From: Hankyongella ginsenosidimutans
Lineage (GTDB): Bacteria; Pseudomonadota; Alphaproteobacteria; Sphingomonadales; Sphingomonadaceae
Assembly: GCF_005144965.1 (NCBI RefSeq)
Contig: NZ_CP039704.1
Coordinates: 434,001 to 498,000, forward strand
DNA length: 64,000 nucleotides
Direction of reading: 5' to 3'
Shown: positions 28,869-40,811 of the stretch, one piece after another
Numbering within the stretch: the first letter of the stretch is position 1
How the letters are laid out: each line of letters opens with the position of its first letter
Notes under the pieces: generated by a model
The model's input: the letters and a program-made list of their open reading frames with translations, nothing else
Database searches by the model: none
Told to the model about the DNA's origin: nothing
Position numbers and translations under genes: made by a program

Positions 28869-29269
28869 ATGTCAAAGATGATCTGCCTTTATGGCGTCAC
28901 CGCCCTGATTTTTCTGGCGCTGGATGCCCTGTGGCTCGGCAAGGTCGCGACCGGCTTCTACAAGGCGGAGCTTGGCGCGCTTTTGCGGCCGCGCCCGGAC
29001 CTGGCAGTCGCACTGGCCTTTACCTGCTATACGTCGTTGGCATCGTGGTGTTCGCGTCCATGCCGGCGCTCGCGGCCGGATCGCCGCTGCGGGCCCTGCT
29101 TGCCGGGGCGCTGTTTGGCCTGATCGCCTACGCGACCTATGACCTCACCAACCTTTCGACCCTGCAGGGTTTCACCTGGCGGGTCGCTGCCGTCGACATG
29201 ACGTGGGGCACCTTCGTCACGGCGGTCTCGGCATTCTGCGGCGTCTGGCTGATGCAGAAATTCGCCTGA
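28869..29269 (+). CDS. DUF2177 family membrane protein
   Basis: About 133 residues with four membrane helices: MSKMICLYGVTALIFLALDA, then FTCYLLYVVGIVVFASMPAL across a frame change near 29030, then LRALLAGALFGLIAYATYDL, then FVTAVSAFCGVWLMQKFA. The YDLTNLSTL turn after helix 3 is the conserved part of this family. The function is unknown. It lies 59 bases after greB and may be cotranscribed. Confidence 0.8.
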
Positions 29270-29398
29270 GACCCGGCTTGCGCCACGACACAAGGCGCGC
29301 TTTTTCAGCAGGCTGTTAAGGCCGATGCGCTTCAGAGAGCGTTATGCCTTCTCTCCCTCCCGCCAGCGCGAGAGAGGAGAGACAGGCACAAACAAGGC
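29270..29398 (-). terminator. Probable pnp transcription end (hairpin)
   Basis: Just past the pnp stop on the minus strand, TCTCTCC and GGAGAGA form an imperfect long stem around GCGCTGGCG (about 29346-29379). There is no clear U tract, so factor-independent termination is uncertain. No gene is seen in this gap. Confidence 0.35.
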
Positions 29399-31618
29399 TC
29401 AGTCGTCGTTGCGCGGACGCCGGCGACGCGGACCCCGACGGTCGCCGCCGCGGTCGTCACCATCATCGTTGCGCTCGGAACGCTCCGGACGGTCGCCACG
29501 CTCGGGCTTGGCCGGGCGTTCGTCCGGCAGTTCCTCGCCGGTTTCCTGGTCGACGATGCGCATGGACAGGCGGACCTTGCCGCGATCATCGATGCCGAGC
29601 ACCTTGACCTTGACCATCTGGCCCTCGGTCAGCACGTCGCTGACCTTGGCCACGCGCTCGTTCTGGATTTCAGAGATGTGCACCAGCCCGTCGCGCGCGC
29701 CGAGGAAGTTCACGAACGCGCCGAAATCGACCATCGAGACGACCTTGCCCTCGTAGATGCGGCCGACTTCCGGCTCGGCGACGATGCCCTCGATCCAGCG
29801 CTTGGCCGCCTTGATCGAGTCGGCGTTGGACGAAGCGATCTTGATGGTGCCATCGTCCTCGATGTCGACCTTGGCACCGGTCTCCTCGACGATCTGGCGG
29901 ATCACCTTGCCGCCGGTGCCGATGACTTCGCGGATCTTGTCCTTGTTGATCTTCATCGTCTCGATGCGCGGCGCATGCGCCGACATCACGGTGCGCGCGC
30001 CGCCAAGCGCTGCCGTCATCTTCTCGAGGATGTGCGCGCGGCCGGCGTGTGCCTGATTGAGCGCGACCCGCATGATCTCCTCGGTGATGCCCGTCACCTT
30101 GATGTCCATCTGCAGCGAGGTGATGCCCTCGGACGTGCCGGCGACCTTGAAGTCCATGTCGCCAAGGTGGTCTTCATCGCCGAGGATGTCGGAGAGGACC
30201 GCGAAGTCCTTGCCTTCCAGGATCAGACCCATGGCGATGCCCGAGCAGGCGCGCTTCAGCGGCACGCCCGCATCCATCAGCGCCAGCGCGCCGCCGCAGA
30301 CCGAGGCCATGGACGACGAACCGTTCGACTCCGTGATGTCGGAGACGACGCGCACGGTGTACGGGAACTCTTCCTTGCTCGGCAGCAGCGGGTGCAGTGC
30401 GCGCCAGGCCAGCTTGCCGTGGCCGACTTCGCGCCGGCCCTGCGGACCGAAGCGACCGACTTCGCCGACCGAATAGGGCGGGAAGTTGTAGTGCAGCATG
30501 AAGTTCTCGTAGGAGGTTCCCTCCAGACCGTCGATCATCTGCTCGTCGTCGCCGGTGCCGAGCGTGGTGGTAACCAGCGCCTGGGTTTCGCCGCGCGTGA
30601 ACAGTGCCGAACCGTGCGTGCGCGGCAGTACCGAGACCTGGCAGTCGATCTGACGCACGTCAGCCAGGCCGCGACCGTCGATGCGCTTGCCGTTCTTGAC
30701 GATGTCGGTGCGCACGATGTCCTGCTCGATCTTCTTGAGCAGCTTGCCGACCGTCAGCTTGCCGTGCTCTTCGCCGAAAGCCTCCTGCGCCTTGGTCTTG
30801 GCGGCGTCCAGCAGGTCGCGGCGTTCAGACTTCAGCGTGGTGCCGTATGCGGCGCGCAGGTCAGCCTCGACGAGATCGCGGATGCTCTTCTCGAGAGCCG
30901 AAGTGTCCGGCTTGACCGGCAGGTTCCACGGGTCCTTGGCGGCGGCTTCCGCCAGCTTGATGATCGCCTCGATGATGGCGATGCTTGCGCGCTGGCCGTG
31001 CATCACCGCACCGAGCATCACGTCCTCACTCAGTTCCTGCGCTTCAGACTCGACCATCAGCACGGCGTCCGTCGTGCCGGCGACCACGAGATCGAGGACG
31101 GACGTCTGCATCTGCTCGCGGGTCGGGTTGAGGATATACTCGCCGTCGATGTAGCCGACGCGGGCGGCACCGATCGGGCCGAGGAACGGAATGCCGGAAA
31201 TGGTGAGCGCGGCAGACGCGCCGACCATGGCAACGATGTCCGGATCGTTCTCGCCGTCGTAGGAGACGGTCTGACAGATCACCAGGACTTCATTGTAGAA
31301 GCCTTCCGGGAACAGCGGCCGGATCGGCCGGTCGATCAGGCGGGAGACCAGCGTCTCCTTCTCGGTCGGGCGACCTTCGCGCTTGAAGAAGCCGCCTGGA
31401 ATGCGGCCGGCGGCAAAGAATTTTTCCTGATAGTGGACGGTGAGCGGAAAGAAGTCCTGCCCTTCCTTGACCGACTTCGCACCGACGACCGTGCAGAGCA
31501 CGGCGGTCTCGCCGTAGGTGGCCAGCACTGCGCCGTCCGCCTGGCGGGCGATGCGCCCGGTCTCGAGCGTCAGCTTGCGCCCGCCCCAAGTGATTTCCTG
31601 CTTATGGATGTCAAACAT
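29399..31618 (-). CDS. pnp: Polynucleotide phosphorylase
   Basis: Intact, 739 residues, starting [20 protein letters not shown]. Two RNase PH-like cores are seen: the first with [20 protein letters not shown], the second with [20 protein letters not shown] and the phosphate/metal site [22 protein letters not shown] ([19 protein letters not shown]) and S1 ([20 protein letters not shown]) domains follow, then an Arg/Asp-rich tail. It degrades RNA 3' to 5' and forms part of the degradosome. It lies downstream of rpsO, the classical order, with a terminator-like hairpin between them. Confidence 0.98.
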   Translation of the reverse strand: MFDIHKQEITWGGRKLTLETGRIARQADGAVLATYGETAVLCTVVGAKSVKEGQDFFPLTVHYQEKFFAAGRIPGGFFKREGRPTEKETLVSRLIDRPIRPLFPEGFYNEVLVICQTVSYDGENDPDIVAMVGASAALTISGIPFLGPIGAARVGYIDGEYILNPTREQMQTSVLDLVVAGTTDAVLMVESEAQELSEDVMLGAVMHGQRASIAIIEAIIKLAEAAAKDPWNLPVKPDTSALEKSIRDLVEADLRAAYGTTLKSERRDLLDAAKTKAQEAFGEEHGKLTVGKLLKKIEQDIVRTDIVKNGKRIDGRGLADVRQIDCQVSVLPRTHGSALFTRGETQALVTTTLGTGDDEQMIDGLEGTSYENFMLHYNFPPYSVGEVGRFGPQGRREVGHGKLAWRALHPLLPSKEEFPYTVRVVSDITESNGSSSMASVCGGALALMDAGVPLKRACSGIAMGLILEGKDFAVLSDILGDEDHLGDMDFKVAGTSEGITSLQMDIKVTGITEEIMRVALNQAHAGRAHILEKMTAALGGARTVMSAHAPRIETMKINKDKIREVIGTGGKVIRQIVEETGAKVDIEDDGTIKIASSNADSIKAAKRWIEGIVAEPEVGRIYEGKVVSMVDFGAFVNFLGARDGLVHISEIQNERVAKVSDVLTEGQMVKVKVLGIDDRGKVRLSMRIVDQETGEELPDERPAKPERGDRPERSERNDDGDDRGGDRRGPRRRRPRNDD

Positions 31619-31739
31619 GATGTGACTTTCTCTAACCCGCACCGGCCCTATTGCCGGCGCGACCTCTCCGCCGCGAATGCCGGAACCCGCTGCGTCCGAC
31701 GGAACGACGCGGCAGACCGCCCGAGTGAAGGAAAAGCAA

Positions 31740-31765
31740 AACCCCGCTCGGGCAAGCGGGGTTCG
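31740..31765 (-). terminator. Rho-independent terminator after rpsO
   Basis: On the minus strand AACCCCGCTTGCCCGAGCGG pairs CCCCGCT with AGCGGGG and is followed by TTTTGCTTTT. It sits between rpsO and pnp, so it would attenuate read-through from the translation operon and leave pnp partly dependent on its own promoter. Confidence 0.75.
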
Positions 31766-31839
31766 CTTATGGCGTCAGATGTCGCCCGCCGCTCCTGCGG
31801 CAGGCGCTTTGGCTTGGCCTCTGGGCGTACGCCCCGGCA

Positions 31840-32109
31840 CTATTTGCGCAGGCCGAGCTTGGCAATCAGCGCGGTGTAACGGTCGAGGTCCTTGCGCTTC
31901 AGATAATCCAGCAGGCTGCGGCGCTTGTTCACCAGCATCAGCAGGCCGCGGCGGCTGTGGTTATCCTTCGCATGCACCTTGAAGTGCTCGGTCAGGTTGG
32001 CGATGCGCTCCGACAGGATGGCGATCTGCACTTCCGGCGAGCCGGTGTCGTTGGCAGCGCGGGCGTTGCCCTTGATGATCTCTTGCTTGCGGTCAGCGGT
32101 AACGGTCAT
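31840..32109 (-). CDS. rpsO: 30S ribosomal protein S15
   Basis: Intact, 89 residues, starting [20 protein letters not shown]. The family core [20 protein letters not shown] and [19 protein letters not shown] is complete. It binds 16S rRNA early in 30S assembly. GGAGACCAT precedes the ATG. It follows truB by 31 bases. Confidence 0.98.
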   Translation of the reverse strand: MTVTADRKQEIIKGNARAANDTGSPEVQIAILSERIANLTEHFKVHAKDNHSRRGLLMLVNKRRSLLDYLKRKDLDRYTALIAKLGLRK

Positions 32110-32140
32110 ATGGTCTCCATCGCGACATCGTGGAAATCCC

Positions 32141-33038
32141 CTACAGGTTGAACCCACGTGTCACCGAAACCGTTGCGCGCCCATCGGGCGTCGCTACGGC
32201 CTCCACCAGCGCAACCGGCACTTTCGCCTCGATTGCGACATAGCTTCCCGGCGCCACGGGGAACCCGACGAGCCTTTGCCCACGGCGGAGCATCGCGGCC
32301 TGTTCGGGGTTACGGCCAGCGCCGGATGTCGTCCAGCGCGGTCGTGAGCGGCGCGATCAACTCGGCCGATGGGCGCGTCTGCACCAATTCGCGCAGTTTG
32401 TCCAGTTCAATCGCATGGTCGAGCGTGAACGGCCCCGCCAGGGTGCGCCGCAGGTGCGTGACATGCCCGAGCGTGCCGAGCGCAAGCGCCAGATCCCGCG
32501 CCAGCGCGCGCACATAGGTGCCCTTCGAGCAGCGCACGCTGAAGGTCGCGGCGTCCAGATGGCCATCCATCGGCGTTGTGTCTTCCAGCGTCAGCGCATG
32601 GATCGTCACCCGTCGGGCCGCGAGCGCCACGGCCTCGCCGGCGCGCGCCAGATCGCGGGCGCCATCGACCTTCAGCGCCGAATAGGCGGGCGGGGTCTGC
32701 TCGATCTCGCCCCGGAATAGCGGCAGCACGGCCTCGACAGCCGCCTGGGTCGGGCGGTGCGGGTGGGTCGCCACGACGGCCCCTTCGAGATCGTCGGTCG
32801 CGGTCGACGCGCCGAAGGCCACTGTAAAGCGGTAACCCTTGTCGCCGTTCAGCATCCGCCCGGTCAGTTTCGTCGCCTCGCCGAGCGCGATCGGCAGCAC
32901 GCCGGTCGCCAGCGGGTCGAGCGTGCCGCCGTGGCCGACCTTCACGCCGCGCGGCGGTTTCAGCAGGCGCTTGATCGCCGCCACGCCCTGCGCGGACGTC
33001 AATCCAAGCGGTTTGTCGAGGATGATCCAGCCGTGCAT
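32141..33038 (-). CDS. truB: tRNA pseudouridine(55) synthase TruB
   Basis: About 299 residues, starting [20 protein letters not shown]. The catalytic Asp is in [15 protein letters not shown]; later motifs are [16 protein letters not shown] and [16 protein letters not shown]. As written the frame stops at 32310, but adding one C in each of two C runs (near 32325 and 32310) continues it as [20 protein letters not shown] and then [10 protein letters not shown] to TAG 32141-32143. That tail is the normal TruB C-terminal RNA-binding domain. It modifies U55 of tRNA. Confidence 0.93.
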
Positions 33039-33158
33039 GATGCCCTTTCAACGGTTCGTCGCATTTTTGTAACCGACGTGGGGATGAAACGTATTAGGGG
33101 CGCAGCGAAGTAATGCTTGGCGTCCCCTCGCGCCTGGCATTTTGCCCTCTTCGTCGCT

Positions 33159-33184
33159 AAGCGCGGGGCTTCGGCCCCGCGCTT
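33159..33184. terminator. Strong GC hairpin between the GNAT gene and truB
   Basis: AGCGCGGGGC and GCCCCGCGCT pair around TTCG, an ideal stable tetraloop. No U tract follows on either strand, so it may be a processing or pausing site rather than a terminator. Confidence 0.45.
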
Positions 33185-33195
33185 ACCCGTTCCCT

Positions 33196-33741
33196 TCATG
33201 CACGCCATTCCGTCGCCAGGATCGAGAACAGCGCGGTGTCGCGCCGGTATCCGGTCCAGGTCAGCCGGTCCTGTCGGATCACGCCGTCCTGCTGCGCGCC
33301 GAGTTTGCGCACCGCCGCCTGCGAGCGCGCGTTACGGGTATCGACGCGAAATTCGACCCTGTGCAGCCCGCAAGCGAATGCACGCGCCAACAGCATGTCT
33401 TTCACGCAACGGTTCGCCGGTCCCCGCACGGACGGCTGGATGTAGGTGCCGCCGATCTCTACTACGGCGTTTTCCGGATCGAGCCGCAGGTAGCTGGTGC
33501 AGCCGACGACGAGGTCAGCGTGCAGGATCGTGAATTTCAATGTTGCCGGGTCCGGCCGCATCAGCCGGTCGAACGCCGGATCGAACGCATCGCCCAGCAT
33601 GGAATAGGGGTAGATCGCCCAGATGTCCGGATCTGCCGCGCAGGACGCACGCAGCGGCTCGCGGTCAGCCTCCTGCATGGCGCGCACCAGAACCGCGCCA
33701 TCCACCATCGGCGCGTGCAGGCGGGCGTGTAGCGCGCTCAT
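33196..33741 (-). CDS. GNAT family N-acetyltransferase (RimJ/RimL-like)
   Basis: Intact, 181 residues. The fold is that of RimJ/RimL-type acetyltransferases: ADPDIWAIYPYS near the N-terminus, LRLDPENAVVEIGGTYIQPS for strands 4-5, the acetyl-CoA loop region RGPANRCVKDMLLARAFA and HRVEFRVDTRNARSQAAVRK. The substrate is unknown. It is inserted between rbfA and truB, and its ATG overlaps the rbfA TGA. That position within a translation operon hints at acetylation of a ribosomal or tRNA-linked target, but this is inference only. Confidence 0.85.
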   Translation of the reverse strand: MSALHARLHAPMVDGAVLVRAMQEADREPLRASCAADPDIWAIYPYSMLGDAFDPAFDRLMRPDPATLKFTILHADLVVGCTSYLRLDPENAVVEIGGTYIQPSVRGPANRCVKDMLLARAFACGLHRVEFRVDTRNARSQAAVRKLGAQQDGVIRQDRLTWTGYRRDTALFSILATEWRA

Positions 33742-34141
33742 TCGTCGGGGTCGTGGGTGGTCAGGTCTTGGCGCACCTTGTCGGAGCGCAGGATGGCGTC
33801 GATCCGGCTGGCTTCGTTGAAGCTGTCGTCGAGCCGGAAGACGAGGTCCGGCACATATTTCAGGCGAACCCGCTTGCCCACTTCGCCCTTCATGTAGCGG
33901 GCGTGGTTTTGAGCGCCGTCAGCACGCCCTGCTCGTCGATGCCGCCGAGCGGCTCGATGAACACGGTCGCATGGCGCAGATCGGGCGACACCCGCACTTG
34001 TGAAACCGTGATCGGGTTGTCGGTCAGGGCCGGCTCATGCACGTCGCCGCGCATCAACAGCTCGGCGATGATGTGGCGGATCTGCTCGCCGACGCGCAGC
34101 AGCCGCACCGAGCGCCCCGCGTCCGTCTGCTGATGTTTCAT
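33738..34141 (-). CDS. rbfA: Ribosome-binding factor A
   Basis: About 134 residues. It has RLLRVGEQIRHIIAELLMRG, ITVSQVRVSPDLRHATVFIE and, after one A is added to AAAA near 33905, ALKNHARYMKGEVGKRVRLK and VPDLVFRLDDSFNEASRIDA, the full KH-like RbfA fold. It is needed for 16S 5' end maturation. infB lies 22 bases upstream, the usual order. Confidence 0.95.
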
Positions 34142-34163
34142 CGCCGTTCTCCCGCCGTTGGTA

Positions 34164-36857
34164 TTACAGCGTGCGCGTGCGTTCCTCGAGCTGGAACACC
34201 TCGACAATGTCGTTCTGCTTGAGGTCGGTGAAACCGTCGAACGTCATGCCGCACTCGAGACCCGAGCGCACCTCGGTAACATCGTCCTTGAACCGGCGCA
34301 GGTTGGTGATGTGCCCGGTGTAGACGATGACATCGTCGCGCAGGATGCGCGCCTTGAGGTTGCGGCGGATAAAGCCGTCGTTGACGAAGCAGCCCGCCGC
34401 CTTGCCGGCCTTGCCGGCCTGGAACACGTCGCGCACGGTGGCCCGGCCGACCACATTCTCGAACACTTCCGGCCCCAGATGGCCCGCCATCGCCGCCTTG
34501 ATGTCGTCGATCAGGTCGTAGATCACGTCGTAATATTTCAGCGCGACACCTTCCCGCTCCGCCACTTCGCGTGCCTTGGAATTGGCGCGCACATTGAAGC
34601 CGAAGATCGGTGCGTTCGAGGCCTTCGCCAGCGCCACATCCGACTCCGTGATGCCGCCGACGCCCGAGTGCAGAACCCGGGCCTTGATCTCGTCCGTCGA
34701 CAATTGGGTGATGGCGGAAGCGATCGCCTCGACCGAGCCATGAACGTCGCCCTTGAGGATGACGGGAAACTCCTTCGCCCGGTCTGCCCGCAGCGAGGAG
34801 AACATGGACTCAAGCGTCGCCGGCGCTGCGGTCGTGCGCTTGCGCGCAGCGATGCCCTGCCGGTATTCCGCGATCTCGCGGGCGCGGGCTTCGTCCGCCA
34901 CCACCGCGAATTCGTCGCCGGCGGCCGGCACGCCGGTCAGGCCAAGCACTTCGACCGGCACGGTCGGCCCGGCGAGTTTCACCTGCCGGCCCTTGTCGTC
35001 GATCAGGGCGCGCACCTTGCCCCACTCCATGCCGACGACGAACACATCGCCGACCCTCAAGGTGCCGCGCCGCACCAGAACGGTCGCAACCGGGCCGCGG
35101 CCCTTGTCGAGCTTGGACTCGATGACGTTCCCCTCGGCCGTGCGATCCGGGTTCGCCTTCAGCTCGAGGATTTCCGCCTGCAGGGTGATCTTCTCGGTCA
35201 GTTCCTCAAGGCCGGTGCGCTTCAGCGCCGAGACCAGCACATCCTGGACCTCACCGCCGAACTTTTCGACCTGCACATTATGCTGCAACAGCGCCTCGCG
35301 CACCCGGTCCGGCTGGGCGTCGGGCTTGTCGCACTTGTTGATCGCCACGATCATCGGCACGTTGGCGGCGCGGGCGTGATTGATCGCCTCGATCGTCTGC
35401 GGCATGATCCCGTCGTCGGCAGCCACCACCAGCACCACGATGTCCGTGATGTTCGCGCCGCGCGCGCATCTGCGAGAAGGCGGCGTGGCCCGGCGTATCG
35501 AGGAAGGTGATGCGGTCGCCCGACTTCAGGGTCACCTGATACGCGCCGATATGCTGCGTGATGCCGCCGGCTTCGCCCGCCACAACGTCGGTGCCGCGCA
35601 GCGCGTCGAGCAGCGAGGTCTTGCCGTGGTCGACGTGGCCCATGATGGTCACGACCGGGGACGTGATTGCAGAGCCTCGTCTGCGTCCTGCTCGCCAATC
35701 ACGCCGATCTCGACGTCGGACTCCGCAACGCGCTTGATGGTGTGGCCGAACTCCGCCACGATCAGTTCGGCGGTGTCCGGGTCGATGGTTTCGGTCAGCT
35801 TGGCGACCACGCCCATCTTGAACAGCGCCTTGATCACATCGTTCGCGCGCTCCGCCATGCGGTTGGCGAGTTCCTGGACCGTGATCGTCTCCGGCACCAC
35901 CACTTCGCGCGACTGTTTCTGCTGCGGCAGCGAACTTTGATGCAGGCGCTTTTCCTTCTCGCGCGCCCGCTTGAGCGCAGCCATGGAACGCACGCGCACG
36001 CCGTCTTCACCGTCCAGCACCTTGTGCACCGTCAGTTTGCCGGTGGTGCGGCGTTCATCGCCGCGCGTGCGGCTCGGCTTGGCGACCTCGACCTTGCGCT
36101 TGGCGGCATCCGGCGCGCCTGCGGGCGGGCGCGGGCGCTCGACACGGGCCGCCGGCTGCGTGTCCGGCGCGGTCGCCTGCGGTTGCGACGCCTGCGCAGC
36201 GTCGGCCGCCTGCTGTGCCTGCTCTGCGGCAGCGGCCTCTTCTTCGGCCCGGCGCTTGGCTTCGCGCGCCAGACGTTCGGCTTCCTGCGCCTCGATGCGC
36301 TCCTGCTCGGTGCGGCGGCGCGCATCTTCGAGCGCGGTCATGCGCTCCTCTTCCACCAGACGCAGCTGGGCCTGCAGCGCCTCCTGGCGGCTCAGGCGGT
36401 CATTGGCCATCGGGCGGCGCGGCGGCGGCGGCGGGCTTGGGCGGCGGTGCGGCGGTGCGCACAGGGGCAGGTGGCGTCGGGGCGGGTGCGGGGTGGGCGC
36501 GGCTTCCACAATTTCCGCAACCGGCTCGGGGCGAGTTCCGGTTCCGGCTGCGGCGCCGGCGCATCCGGCTTGGGCGACGCGATCGTCGGCGGAGCCCCGC
36601 GCGAGCGGATCGGCTGCTCGACCGGCGCCACCACGACGCGCACGGGCGCCTGCGGCTGCGGGGCGACGGGCGCGGGCGGCGCCCCATCTCGACCTCATGG
36701 CCGCCCTGCGGCTTGAGGTTGCGGCGCTTCTTGACCTCGACAGCCACGGTATTGGAGCGGCCATGGCTGAAGGTCTGTTTCACGTTGCCTGCATCGACCG
36801 TCTTTTCAGGCCGAGCGGCGCACGCGCGCCCAGAGTCAATTTCTTCTCGTCACTCAT
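34164..36857 (-). CDS. infB: Translation initiation factor IF-2
   Basis: About 897 residues, typical of alphaproteobacterial IF-2. It starts [20 protein letters not shown], with one A added to the A run, and has the IF-2 N-terminal motif [13 protein letters not shown] Pro/Ala and then Gln/Glu/Arg-rich linker follows. The G domain has [27 protein letters not shown] and [13 protein letters not shown], then domains II-IV ending in [20 protein letters not shown]. Frame changes lie near 36800, 36660-36500, 35655 and 35460. It places initiator tRNA on the 30S subunit. Confidence 0.97.
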
Positions 36858-36943
36858 TCAGTCACATCACCTTCGTGTCGCCCCCAGCCCATTGGCCGGG
36901 GCCGCATCGCCCCAATAGGACCGCCAGCGCGCAGCATCGCGCG

Positions 36944-37537
36944 TCAAGCGTTCAGCAGCTTCGAATCGATGGCCGCGATATGTACAACATTCTCACGGCC
37001 AAGCGCCAAGCTCAATTGCTCTCGGCTTATAGGCAAACTCATACAGTAAGAGCCGGGGTCGATCCGCGCAAGCGCGTTGTCGAGCCAGCGCACGCCATCG
37101 TCGGCCGCGTCGCCAGCATGCAGGAGCGCATGGACCTTGCCGGCGGCGATCGCATCGGCGATTTTCTCGGCCCCGAACAACAGATTGCCGGCTTTGCGCT
37201 CCAGCCCCAGCCGGTCCAGGGCCCGGCGCGCCAGCCCACTGTCCAGCAGGTCGACCAGGGCCGGGTCGACTGTAATCTCGCCGGTGCGAAATGCCCGCGC
37301 GCAAGCGCCTTTCAGCTTGCCGTTGTGCAGCGCCTTCAGGATCGCCGCGCGATCCGGGGCCAGCCAGGCGCCACGGCCCGGCAGTTTCGCGCCGAGGTCC
37401 GGCAGAATCCGCCCGTCCGGCGCGCGCACCAGCCGGATCAGCGCCACGCGCTCGCCGTGCGCGCCGCTCAGGATGCAGCGGCGCTCCGGCCCGGCGTCGG
37501 GGTCTAACCTGCTCTCATCGCGTGCGCGCTCGGTCAT
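36944..37537 (-). CDS. ylxR: YlxR-like RNA-binding protein (DUF448) with L7Ae-like domain
   Basis: Intact, 197 residues. The N-terminal DUF448 domain has RRCILSGAHGERVALIRLVR and GRGAWLAPDRAAI. The C-terminal half, GLERKAGNLLFGAEKIADAI and KVHALLHAGDAADDG, is L7Ae/L30e-like. This two-domain form is usual in alphaproteobacteria between nusA and infB. It is thought to bind RNA, and YlxR has been linked to RNase P in Firmicutes. Confidence 0.9.
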   Translation of the reverse strand: MTERARDESRLDPDAGPERRCILSGAHGERVALIRLVRAPDGRILPDLGAKLPGRGAWLAPDRAAILKALHNGKLKGACARAFRTGEITVDPALVDLLDSGLARRALDRLGLERKAGNLLFGAEKIADAIAAGKVHALLHAGDAADDGVRWLDNALARIDPGSYCMSLPISREQLSLALGRENVVHIAAIDSKLLNA

Positions 37538-37558
37538 GGCGGATCGTCCTCATCGCCA

Positions 37559-39069
<1,511 letters not shown>

Positions 39070-39073
39070 GGGT

Positions 39074-39660
39074 TCAGTCCTTCTCTTCTTCGGGCTCGTC
39101 TACAGGCTCCGGCGCATCGCCGGTCTCGTCTTCCAGTTCCAGATCGACATCGTCGCCAAGGTCTTCGGCCAGCGCGGCACCCTGCGCCTTCAGCGCGGCG
39201 CGGATCAGATCGTCGGTCAACACCAGCTTCGCGCTGTCGATGTCTGCAAGCGGCAGCGCGACCGGCCCGTCCTCGGTCACCATCTGAACGACCCCGTCGA
39301 CCAGGCCCTCAAGCCGGCCCTGGAAGCGCTTGCGGCCCGCCAGCGGTACAGCCAGCGCCACCTTGGCGTCGAAGCCGCTCCAGCGGGTATAATCTTTCGG
39401 GCGGGTTAAGGGCGGTCGATGCCCGGCGAGGACACCTCGAGGCTGTATTCGCCGGGGATCGGGTCCTCCGCATCCAGCACGTCAGAGAGCGCGCGGCTGA
39501 GTGCTGCGCAGTCGTCGACCGACATGCTGCCGTCCGGCCGCTCCGCCATCACCTGCAGCACCGGCCGCCCGCCACCGTAGCTCAGGCGCACCAGCTCGAA
39601 CCCGAGGCGGGAGACCTCCGGTTCAATCAAGCTGTGCAGGCGTTCGATCAGTGTCGCCAT
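39074..39660 (-). CDS. rimP: Ribosome maturation factor RimP
   Basis: About 195 residues. It starts [20 protein letters not shown], then [20 protein letters not shown] and [14 protein letters not shown]; one G missing near 39410 breaks the frame. It continues [20 protein letters not shown] and ends in a long acidic tail. It assists 30S maturation. It is the first gene of the rimP-nusA-ylxR-infB-rbfA-GNAT-truB-rpsO run and has a good promoter about 86 bases upstream. Confidence 0.94.
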
Positions 39661-39740
39661 TCCGTTGCCGCAAATGCGTGTCGCCGGCCGCCAAGGCTGG
39701 CCCTTGGCGCTCCCGTCAACGATCAAGTTGTAAGGAATTC

Positions 39741-39774
39741 GCTGCTATATAGCAGCGCTCCCGCGCAGGAACAA
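39741..39774 (-). promoter_or_regulatory. Promoter of the rimP-nusA operon with palindromic -10 region
   Basis: On the minus strand TTGTTC (39769-39774) and TATATA (39746-39751) are 17 bases apart, a near-consensus sigma-70 promoter. The -10 box lies at the centre of a perfect 16-base palindrome, GCTGCTATATAGCAGC (39741-39756), which could be an operator. Confidence 0.65.
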
Positions 39775-39799
39775 GCAAAACTGCGCAAAGCCGTGCGCA
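39775..39799 (-). terminator. Terminator of the nitrilase gene
   Basis: On the minus strand TGCGCACGGCTTTGCGCA forms a 6-base stem followed by GTTTTGCTT, five bases past the inferred nitrilase stop and directly before the rimP promoter. Confidence 0.65.
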
Positions 39800-39803
39800 G
39801 GCG

Positions 39804-40757
39804 CTACCCGAACACCACACCGCCTGCGGTGCCGTGTTGACCCGCAGTTCGAAGATATCCGGCCGCGAATAATGGCCATCGGTATCCAGCACCGCCAGTT
39901 CGCTGCCGATCTCCCCGAGGTCGAGTTCGGCCACCAGAATCTCCGCCTGCACGCCTGCCGGCCCGGCAAGCAGGCGGGCGTCTGGCGCGATGATGGCGCT
40001 GCCGCCGGACTGCAGAACATCGTCCGGCATCGCGCGCAGCAGCGCCTCGGCCTCAGCGTGGCCACCGACCCGCGCCAGCCCCTCCAGAACATCGTCCCGG
40101 TGCTGCAGGGTGCCGCAGGCGAGCACGAAGCAGCGCCCCTCGAACGCATAGTGCCGGGATGCGATCAGGTAGGTGTCGCGCACGGTCGGCCATTGCGCGA
40201 CATGTACGGTCTCGCGTTGCGCATGCATGGCCGCGCGCGCCAGCGGCATCCAGTGCTCCCAGCAGATCAGCCCGCCGACGCGACCCCAGGGCTGCTCGAC
40301 CACGCCCAGGGTCGAGCCGTCGCCGCGTCCCCAGATCAGTCGCTCGCCATGGGTCGGCACCAGCTTGCGCCGGACCATCGGTGTGCTGGCACCCGGCACG
40401 AAGGTCATCTGTGCGTTGTACAAGCTGGAGCGCACCCGTTCGTGCGCGCCGATCGAGATCACCGCACCCGTCCGGTCCGCCGCCTCCTGCAGCACGGCCA
40501 GCCGGGAGTCGCCGGCATGAACCGCCTGCGCGAGCAGGATGCGGTGCAGCGCCTTGGCCCCGGGTGGTCCCAGAGTGCGGCGCCCGGCGCTTCATCGAGC
40601 CAGAGCGGATAGCCGCCGAGGAAGGTCTCGCCGAAACCGATGACGCGCGCACCGCTGTCCGCTGCCTGGTGGATCAGGTTCACGGCCTGTGCAATCCCGG
40701 CACCGATATCGAGCGGGATGGGTGCGGCCTGCACGACGGCGGCGGATAGTGCGGTCA
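39804..40757 (-). CDS. Carbon-nitrogen hydrolase (nitrilase family)
   Basis: About 317 residues, starting MTALSAAVVQAAPIPLDIGA with GGAGAACGCC upstream. The catalytic Glu is in IGFGETFLGGYPLW, the Lys in VRRKLVPTHGERL and the Cys in GGLICWEHWMPLARAA. The CWEHWMPL form is that of true nitrilases and cyanide-type hydrolases rather than amidases. Frames change near 40565. A single missing base near 39815 extends the end: restoring it gives NTAPQAVVVFG and TAG 39804-39806. It probably converts a nitrile to an acid; the substrate is unknown. Confidence 0.87.
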
Positions 40758-40811
40758 TGGCGTTCTCCAGCGGTTTCTGTAAGCTGTGGGGAATAGCACA
40801 TACCCTGCACA

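Noticed and set aside
29678-31879. A 733-codon open frame antisense to pnp
   Set aside because: pnp is intact with all domains; the antisense frame has skewed composition (His, Arg, Asp, Leu) and no family features.
34158-36716. Long plus-strand open frames across infB
   Set aside because: infB is unmistakable despite frame breaks; the plus-strand frames only mirror its codon bias.
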